The position numbers and the translations under genes are program-made. The notes beneath the pieces are model-generated. The model saw only the letters and a list, made by a program, of their open reading frames with translations, was not told the origin of the DNA and searched no databases. From positions 235,320,586 to 235,384,585 of the forward strand of contig CM061064.1 in NCBI GenBank assembly GCA_030762895.1: DNA of 64,000 nt, read 5' to 3'. The DNA comes from Sophora flavescens. Its lineage: Eukaryota > Streptophyta > Magnoliopsida > Fabales > Fabaceae. This document shows, in pieces, positions 57,086 to 64,000 of the stretch (within the stretch, counting starts at the first letter, position 1; each line of letters opens with the position of its first letter).

Positions 57086-58744
57086 TTACATTACAGTTTC
57101 ACTATCTATGCGAATTATATGGCACCGATCACTAACATTTGCAGTTTCACATTCAATCACAAAATCATGAATTTGACTATTGTTACAAAATACAGCCTTG
57201 GTACCATACAACTTCTAAAAATCAAATACCAATTGCTGCATGCAATCCAAAAGTCATGACTTAAAAACTATCAGAAGATCAAACCACTGTGAACTGTGAA
57301 GGTCATGTAATGAACCAAAAAGTTGAGGAATCTGAGAATCCAGCCTCTCCAAATTTGCTGACATTTTTCCTTTAGAAGTAGAATGACCTGCATCAATGGA
57401 GATGCCCCCACGATACACCTGAAAGATTTATCTCCAACAATTCAGTAAAAGAATGAACCTTTCCATCAACCAAGCAAGTCAATTAATTAACAAACAGAAA
57501 TAAGTGCACACATGTGTTCAACTGTACTCTAGAACCCCAAAAGAACTGAGCCGAGAAAGAAGCCCATGTGATCTATACTGTTTAGTATAGCCGTCTGAGC
57601 AAATATACATGCTACAGATTAGTAAGATCGATGGTACTTCCAATAGTTGGAAAGTGCAATCTAATTGTTTATCAATTAAAAAGTGCTAAATGCTTAGGAC
57701 ATATTTTATCTGCCAGCATTGTTAACAGCCAAAAATCATAATTAGAAGGCTATTTATTAATTATTGACATTTAAATTGATGCGACTAGCAGAAAGTACAA
57801 ATAATAAAAATTATCAAGAGATATTTCCAGCAAACCCTCAAATTGTTTGGATCTTTATTGCTAGCAAACCCTCAAATTGTTTGAATCTTTATCTAACTCA
57901 TGTCCGTTCATAATTCCTAGGCCTAAGCATACACTACACTTTAGTTCAAAGGATAGTCAAATGTTGAGGCTAAACAAAAAATCTGCAATGCACAAGAGTA
58001 TTAGGATAGCCAAAAGAACCAACATTATTTCCACAACAGAAGATTCGGTGAATAAGAGAGAAAAGGTTGAAACAGGTAAGTTGCACTGAATATAACAAAC
58101 ATTATCCAATGATAATGAATCTTCAAATAGTACAAAACATATCGTGAGTAAAAACATGGCCTTGAATGTACACTACACATTGCAACTCATACAAATCAAG
58201 CAACTAAAACTAAATCATGTCCCCCAATAACATAAAGTACACCCAGCATCTCCCAGCAGATATTTATAAAATTTACATTCTTATAATCTAATTCATCAGC
58301 AAAAACTATTTCCACAAAAGGAGGATGAAATTCTCAGAATACCTGTGTAGTAGCAGCAGTCACAGTATCCAAAAGTGTGTTAGTAGTGTAACTATTGGAT
58401 TGCAATCTGATTCGTCCTGGCTCCACATCCACCGAGCTCCTTGACCTAAATGCAAAGGTAGATGAATCAAATTTCTGCATAATTAAATTAGAAACATATT
58501 ATATTGAGACTAGTTACAAAAATTAATTTTGAAGAAATAGTCAAAATGTCAATAAGGAAGCTAACAAACTTACTTCACATCTTGTTATGTTCTCAAGAGG
58601 ATATATTCTCAATGTTCGACTGGTATTTGGATCTAACATACGAATTCCATCCAAACCAATCTGAAAGGATAAACATTGAGAATAGGGAAGCAAGGAGTGT
58701 TGTTACCGACGGATATAAATATAATTCAATAATATATTTAATTT
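57086..58744. other. CACTA element 2 interior, unassigned
   Basis: AT-rich with no clear exon. A 36-bp tandem pair (GCAAACCCTCAAATTGTTTG with ATCTTTAT) sits at about 57829-57893. Some of this may be intron or 3' UTR of the captured genes on the minus strand. Confidence 0.4.
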
Positions 58745-58967
58745 TTGAAACACGATTCTTGTACTTAGCAATGAAATCACCAGCTTTCTGGTCAATATCG
58801 TACTCTCCAACACCCTATCGATCTTTGTCATAATCACTAGGGTAGACCTTACGGCCAGAATCATAGGTATTATCATAGTGCACTCCTTTGGACTTCTTAG
58901 ATGAGAAGATTTTGAATATAGAGAAGAAACTGGAAGAAGAAGACTTCCTCTGCTTATTACCTGCCAT
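58745..58967 (-). pseudogene. Captured small plant gene of unknown function
   Basis: Starts MAGNKQRKSSSSSFFSIFKI at 58967, then FSSKKSKG, GRKVYPSDYDKDR and, after a stop at 58815 where family members have Trp, GVGEYDIDQKAGDFIAKYKN. I recognise the pattern: a short plant protein with a Ser-rich start, KVxPSDxDxxxW and a C-terminal D.KAxxFIxKYxxRVS. I know no function for it. The TAG in place of TGG is the only lesion I see in the conserved part. Capture by the CACTA element is inferred from its position inside it. Confidence 0.6.
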
Positions 58968-59466
58968 GCTGAGTTGGTAACTCTTGGTGACTATTACTGA
59001 GGACAATATATATCACAATACACACAACACAAGCTCTTATTATGTTTTTGGCTAGCAATGATAATGGCAACTATCTTTATTTATAGTTGAGGAGGCTTCA
59101 ATTGCATGAGTGATGGATAGTGCTAAATATAGGGAAGCAAGGAGTGTTATTAGTGGCATTATGATCTATCTGGATGGGAATATAATCAGTAGAGTTGGTG
59201 CATTACAGGTGTATAACTGATGACCCAGAACATGATACTCCTGTCCACGACTCCCCTCAAAATTCCAAATCCCAATCTTATAATTTTCTTCAATATTATC
59301 TTGAAAGTAATTAGATTCAATGACAGCGCAAAGTATATACATATGCAGTGTGTATTTTCTCAGCAACCAACCAAACACACCTTAACGTTATTTAACCAAA
59401 TTTCAAGAAAAGATTAATCTACGATAGTTCAAGAATGAATAATTGTGTTTTTTATTATTGAATTAC

Positions 59467-59560
59467 CGTCAGTGGGATCAGTAAATGCCAAGCCTTGAGA
59501 AATCAAAGTTGCCGAGAAGACAACGAAGACAGAGACACAGAAGCACAAGTTGCAAATCAT
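59467..59560 (-). pseudogene. First exon of a STRUBBELIG-family (SRF) receptor gene, captured
   Basis: Starts MICNLCFCVSVFVVFSATLI at 59560, a signal peptide, followed by SQGLAFTDPTDG and a GT donor-like site at 59466-59465. The string LAFTDPxD right after the signal peptide is characteristic of STRUBBELIG-receptor-family LRR kinases, whose first exon ends there. No LRR or kinase exon follows, so only exon 1 and its leader are present. Sequences such as GGAAGCAAGGAGTGTT and ATATAAATATAATTCAATAA occur both here and near 58682-58740, so part of the leader was duplicated within the element. Confidence 0.6.
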
Positions 59561-59939
59561 TTTATCCAAAGAATCAGAGCCATCCGTCAGTAACAACACT
59601 CCTTGCTTCCCTTTTCTGAGAAACACAGAAAAATCAGAATCATCATCTTTCTCGCTGCAGTGTTTAAGTAGATATAAATATAATTCAATAATATATTTAA
59701 TTTCCCAAAAACATCAATCATTTAAAATTAAAACAGATTTGAGGTTTTTAGGCTTAAGATGAAAATTGAGAAAAATCAGTTTAACAAGAGATTGACAAAA
59801 TTGATTTAGGGAGACACTTAATCATGCTCCCAATTTCAGAAAACACCAATTAATTTCATAAACTGAGAATTAAAAATCAAAACCTAGGGTTAGGGTTTCA
59901 AAATCAATTTGGGGGTTTTGAATCTGAGCAAAATAGAGT

Positions 59940-60540
59940 GTTTTCACTCACCCAAGGAAGAAGAGGAAAGAGGTGGTGGCTACCAGGACCTCCGGCGTGG
60001 CGGCTGCGGCAGCAGCCACGGTGGAGAACGGCGGCGGACAGCTCCTACCGCGGTGGCTAGCACGATTTCGCGCTACAGGAACAACCGAGACACGATCTGG
60101 ACAAAGACGCGAACCAGGCGTGATGTCGCAGCGTCGGAGCTCCGGCGGGCGGTGGTGGTTACACGACGGTCGCAGCTGGGCCGAGGTGGTAGCGCGATTT
60201 AGTTTAGATGGGAGGAAGAAGATGAGGTTTATGTTATGTTGTATGAAGAAGAGAAATGAAAATATGATGTTATGTTGAAGAAGAGACAGAAAACGGGTAG
60301 TATAGGAAAAAGGAAGAGAGAGATGAGGTCAGGAGGAAGAAGAGAAGAGAAAGAAGAAGAAAAAGAAAAAAAACAGAGAGAAGAAGAAAGCAGCAAAGAG
60401 AAAGAAAGAAAGAAAAAGAAGAAAGAAAGAGAAAAAGAAGCAAAGAAAGAAAGAGAAAAAGAGAGAGGGGGGGTGGGTTTTTACGGGTTGACAGTAGAAG
60501 TAGGAGAGAGAAAATTCATGTTTTTAATTTAGTATTTAGT
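59940..60540. other. GC-rich block and purine tract in CACTA element 2
   Basis: 59960-60200 is GC-rich (GGCGGCTGCGGCAGCAGCCA). 60290-60475 is almost pure AG (AAAGAAAGAGAAAAAGAAGC). CACTA element 1 has the same pairing of AG-rich tract (35900-36007) and GC-rich block (36010-36110). ORFs here are compositional. Confidence 0.55.
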
Positions 60541-60985
60541 AATAGGTACAAAAATGAGTGATAAATATTAAGTCTAAAATAAACATGTTTTTACTTTTTT
60601 GAATCTAAAAAATAAAGGTTGATAAAGATATGATTTCGAAATTCAAATTAGAGTAAAGATTAATAGTTGAACTGATCAACTAAGAAAATACTCGGTCCAA
60701 AATTTAATCTCCGATAAATGTCAAACCAGTTTATTTTCAACTCTAAAATTAAATAGAATGAAAATATGAAAATGTTTTTCTCTTAATCCTATTATTTAAA
60801 ATATTTTTCTGTACTGGTAATAATAGTGGCAATAATGTAACTTATTTTCCTATAATTATATTTTAACCGGTTAAACAGCGTAACTAAAAACGGGCTGTTA
60901 CAGGAAACACTAATTCACAGACCCAATTTCATAAAACAAGATTTAATTTTAAGATTAAAATCTGAAATCAAAGGATTAGGGTTTC

Positions 60986-62108
60986 AAAGAAGTACAAATT
61001 GGCCCAGTTAGGTCGTATATGACCTAAAAAGTCGATTTGGGCTCTATTAGGATCAAACAAGTCCATTTAGGCTTCATCAGGACCATAGAAATTCAATTGG
61101 GCCGATCGGGGTAATTGGCCCAATTAGGTCCTAACAAGTCAATTTGGGCTCTATTAGGATCAAACCAGTCCATTTGGGCTCAATTAGGATCAAAGAAGTA
61201 CAAATTGCCCAAGTTAGGTCGTTTATGACCTAAAAAGTCGATTTGGGCTCTATTACGATCAAAAAAGTCCATTTAGGCTTCATTAGGACCATAGAAGTTC
61301 ATTTGGGCCGATCGGGGCAATTGGCCCAATTAGGTCCTAACAAGTCAATTTGGGCTCTATTAGGATCAAACCAGTCCATTTGGGCTCCATTAGGATCAAA
61401 GAAGTACAAATTGACCCAGTTAGGTCGTATATGACCTAAAAAGTCGATTTGGGATCTATTAGGCTCAAACAAGTCCATTTAGGCTTCATCAGGACCGTAG
61501 AAGTTCAATTGGGCCGATCGGGGCAATTGGCCCAATTAGGTCCTAACAAGTCAAATTGGGCTTTATTAGGATCAAGCCAGTCCATTTGGGCTCCATTAGG
61601 ATCAAAGAAGTACAAATTGGCCCAGTTAGGTCGTATATGACCTAAAAAGTCGATTTGGGCTCTATTAGGATCAAACAAGTCCATTTAGGCTTCATTAGGA
61701 CCATAGAAGTTCAATTGGGCCGATCGGGGCAATTGGCCCAATTAGGTCCTAACAAGTCAATTTGGGCTCTATTAGGATCAAACCAATCCATTTGGGCTCC
61801 ATTAGGATCAAAGAAGTACAAATTGGCCAAGTTAGGTCGTTTATGACCTAAAAAGTTGATTTGGGCTCTATTACGATCAAAAAAGTTCATTTAGGCTTCA
61901 TTAGGACCATAGAAGTTCAATTGGGCCGATCGGGGCAATTGGCCCAATTAGGTCCTAACAAGTCAATTTGGGCTCTATTAGGATCAAACCAGTCCATTTG
62001 GGCTGCATTAGGATCAAAGAAGTACAAATTGGCCCAGTTAGGTCGTATATGACCTAAAAAGTCGATTTGGGCTCTATTAGGCTCAAACAAGTCCATTTAG
62101 GCTTCATT
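60986..62108. repeat. Tandem array, 206-bp period, about 5.4 copies
   Basis: GATTTGGG anchors recur at 61034, 61240, 61446, 61652, 61858 and about 62064, exactly 206 apart. Each unit is itself built from about six 34-bp sub-units around GGGCTCTATTAGGATCAAAC / AGTCCATTTGGGCTCCATTA. Divergence among copies is a few percent by eye. The array ends abruptly at 62108 next to the right subterminal array. Confidence 0.95.
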
Positions 62109-62164
62109 ATAAGATAAATTATTTAATATTTTTTCAAGGATAATATAAGATAAATCAAGGAAAT

Positions 62165-62972
62165 ATAAAAAATAACACAATCCGTCCGAAAATTTCGGAC
62201 GGATCAAGGAAAATTAAAAAAATAACACAATCCGTCCGAAATTTTCGGATGGATTTCCGACGGATAATGGAAAATATAAGAATTAACGAAATCCGTCCGA
62301 AATATTCGGACGTATTTCGGACGGATCATGGAAAATATAAGAATTAACGAAATCCGTCCGAAATTTTCGGACGGATTTCGGACGGATCATGGAAAATATA
62401 AGAATTAACGTCCGAAATCCGTCCGAAATTTTCGGACGGATTTCGGACGGATCATGGAAAATATAAGAATTAATGAAATCCGTCCGAAATTTTCGGACGG
62501 ATCAAGGAAAATATAAGAATTAACGAAATCCGTCCGAAATTTTCGGACGGATCAAGGAAAATATAAGAATTAACGAAATCCGTCCGAAATTTTCGGACGG
62601 ATCAAGGAAAATATAAGAAATAACGAAATCCGTCCGAAATTTCGGACGGATTTCGTACTGATCATGGAAAATATAAGAAATAACGAAATCCGTCCGAAAT
62701 TTCGGACGGATTTCGGACGGATCATGGAAAATATAAGAATTAACGAAATCCGTCCGAAATTTCGGACGGATTTCGGACGGATCAAGAAAAATATCAGAAT
62801 TAACGAAATCCGTCCGAAATTTTCGGACGGATCATGGAAAATTTAAGACTTAACGAAATCCGTCCGAAAATTTCAGACGGATCAAGGAAAACATAAGAAT
62901 TAACGAAATCCGTCCGAAATTTCGGACGGATCATGGAAAATATAAGAATTAACGAAATCCGTCCGAAAATTC
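62165..62972. repeat. Right subterminal array of CACTA element 2
   Basis: About 13-15 tandem units of roughly 50-60 bp: GAAATCCGTCCGAAATTTTC, then GGACGGATCAAGGAAAATAT, then AAGAATTAAC. Most units contain an inverted pair of the word (AATCCGTCCGAAA...TTTCGGACGGAT), so each can form a hairpin. Confidence 0.93.
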
Positions 62973-62991
62973 AATTTTTCTAGTAGTGGGG

Positions 62992-63405
62992 GGGGGGGGG
63001 GGGGGTAGAAACAATTTTGTGGTTTGGATATATACTAGATAGGTTGAATTCAGCGAAAGCTAACTATACTTATATTTTATAATATCAATAGGTGTATATA
63101 TACAAGGGGGGAAACATGGATCGAATTCACCTCTCTATGAGGAAAATATTGATTTTCGGTTAAATGAAATGAATTTATCACTATATATTTCTTTTTTTAC
63201 TAATTAACAAAATATGACAATTTCTCATTTCATATATAGAACATAAAATATTATCAATATTCTATGTACCAAACGTGTTGTTAGAGAATAAGTTAATATT
63301 GAATTAATATTTGTACAAAAATTCCAAACCCATTATTAATATGATTATTGGTAGATTTGATCTTATTCATATACTGTCATAATCTGGTTTTTTTTTTTTT
63401 TTTTG
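62992..63405. other. Intergenic DNA after CACTA element 2
   Basis: Begins with a G run (62988-63005 including the TSD), then AT-rich sequence without recognisable features. Confidence 0.4.
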
Positions 63406-63885
63406 ACAAAGTCATAATCTGGTTTTGGTAAGTCAAGATTTTGTGTTCCATATATAACCAAAGATATTTCAAGAAACTTGAATGCCAATGATACGCAATC
63501 ATGCTTTTATAACCAAAACCCTATATGCGGTTCTTTTCCTATTAGTTATATTCATATATGTAATTTAGATTTTAGACCAAAAAGGAAAAATAGAGGGCCG
63601 GGTAATCCTATCATAATATGAGCCGGTAGGACCAACAAATTTTTTTTTTTTACAAAGTCATAATCTGGTTTTGGTAAGTCAAGATTTTGTGTTCAATATA
63701 TAACCAAAGATATTTCAAGAAACTTGAATGCCAATGATACGCAATCATGCTTTTATAACCAAAACCCTATATGCGGTTCTTTTCCTATTAGTTATATTCA
63801 TATATGTAATTTAGATTTTAGACCAAAAAGGAAAAATAGAGGGCCGGGTGATCCTATCATAATATGAGCTGGTAGGACCAACATT
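63406..63885. repeat. Tandem duplication, period 246 bp
   Basis: Copies 63406-63651 and 63652-63885, both starting ACAAAGTCATAATCTGGTTT and containing ATAGAGGGCCGGGT(A/G)ATCCTA. Only a few differences by eye. A further short copy of GTCATAATCTGG at 63377 shows an earlier boundary at a T-rich run. Confidence 0.93.
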
Positions 63886-64000
63886 TTATTTGTCGGGCCA
63901 AAGATGAAGAAGAAAAAGAAAATCGAAAAATAAGTAAAAATATAAAAGGGTAAAATGTTTAAAGTTTATTTATGTGTAATTATAAATGAAATTATAATGA
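63886..64000. other. AT-rich end of window
   Basis: Nothing recognised. Confidence 0.4.

Larger units (their letters stand above)
56420..62988. mobile_element. CACTA element 2, non-autonomous, carrying host gene pieces
   Basis: 6569 bp. Termini CACTACTAGAAA (56420) and TTTCTAGTAGTG (to 62988), 3-bp TSD GGG (56417-56419 and 62989-62991). Both subterminal regions are dense in TTTCGGACGGATTT words and their reverse complement AAATCCGTCCGAAA. No transposase remains. The interior holds a TCACGGCC word cluster, a small unknown gene with a stop, the first exon of a STRUBBELIG-family receptor gene, a GC-rich leader, a purine tract and a 206-bp tandem array. The layout is that of a Pack-CACTA. Confidence 0.93.

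Noticed and set aside
60272..60532. Lys/Glu-rich 86-codon ORF
   Set aside because: It is the direct product of the AG-rich tract and has compositional bias only.
61243..62052. Four 63-codon ORFs repeated every 206 bp
   Set aside because: Open frames arise from the tandem array. 206 is not a multiple of 3, so they cannot be one repeat protein, and none has a domain.
62165..62972. CRISPR-like array (regular repeats with spacers)
   Set aside because: Repeats are palindromic transposon subterminal words with near-identical spacers, bounded by CACTA ends in a plant genome.

Overview
The window is a stretch of plant nuclear genome. The evidence is an intact DYW-class PPR gene, GT-AG introns, and plant transposons (Ty1/copia Tork-like, Ty3/gypsy Athila-like, a Cassandra TRIM carrying a 5S-like promoter, CACTA, Stowaway). 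Several repeat types look to me like those of legumes, but this is recall and not proof. There is one intact host gene, several broken host genes or fragments, and many layers of transposons. I resolved the layers by finding target-site duplications (TSDs) by eye.

Layout. 1-4.9 kb: end of a copia-like LTR, then AT-rich intergenic DNA. 4946-7390 (+): intact PPR-DYW gene, the probable organelle RNA editing factor. 8.23-8.60 kb: decayed APO-domain (organelle RNA-binding) pseudogene. 9.3-10.1 kb: LTR fragments. 11456-14969 (-): complete small LTR retrotransposon (TSD GACCA) in which fragments of an NPH3-family gene and of CDC48 lie between gag and the last piece of integrase. 15.9-21.8 kb: LINE-like tail split by a complete but dead Tork-like copia element (16302-21334, TSD CACAT). 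22.1-23.1 kb: two LTR fragments facing opposite ways. 23900-26712: RING-H2 (ATL-like) pseudogene split by a Cassandra LTR (TSD ACCTA), itself split by a 2.0-kb solo LTR (TSD CCTGA). 27.0-27.4 kb: 193-bp tandem duplication. 27.85-30.53 kb (-): LINE ORF1-like (DUF4283/zinc knuckle) pseudogene split by a 1.5-kb solo LTR (TSD AATAT). 31.9-32.2 kb: Stowaway MITE. 32491-39752: 4.0-kb solo LTR (TSD ATAAG) split by a 3.25-kb CACTA element (33356-36607, TSD CCT) carrying a two-exon B3-like gene. 40042-56265 (+): Athila-like element A (TSD ATAAA) split by a second, deleted Athila-like element B (42913-49807, minus, TSD GTAAA). 56420-62988: 6.6-kb CACTA element (TSD GGG) carrying pieces of two host genes and a 206-bp tandem array. 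63.4-63.9 kb: 246-bp tandem duplication.

Main observation. The Athila-like LTRs carry arrays of short GC-rich palindromic words ending about 15-20 bp upstream of the TATA box. Elements A and B share LTR ends and downstream sequence but carry different arrays: TCACGGCC...GGCCGTGA in A and TCGCGAGGCGA in B. The B-type array, spacers included, recurs in the solo LTR at 28.75-30.25 kb, whose ends differ from those of B. The A-type words recur inside both CACTA elements. In both A and B, the two LTRs of the element differ by an indel bounded by these words. This suggests a promoter-proximal cassette that is swapped between TE families and expands or contracts by recombination between words.

The host genes do not form a pathway. 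PPR-DYW and APO proteins both act on organelle RNA, but their adjacency may be chance. All identifications are from reading the sequence; no database search was run.
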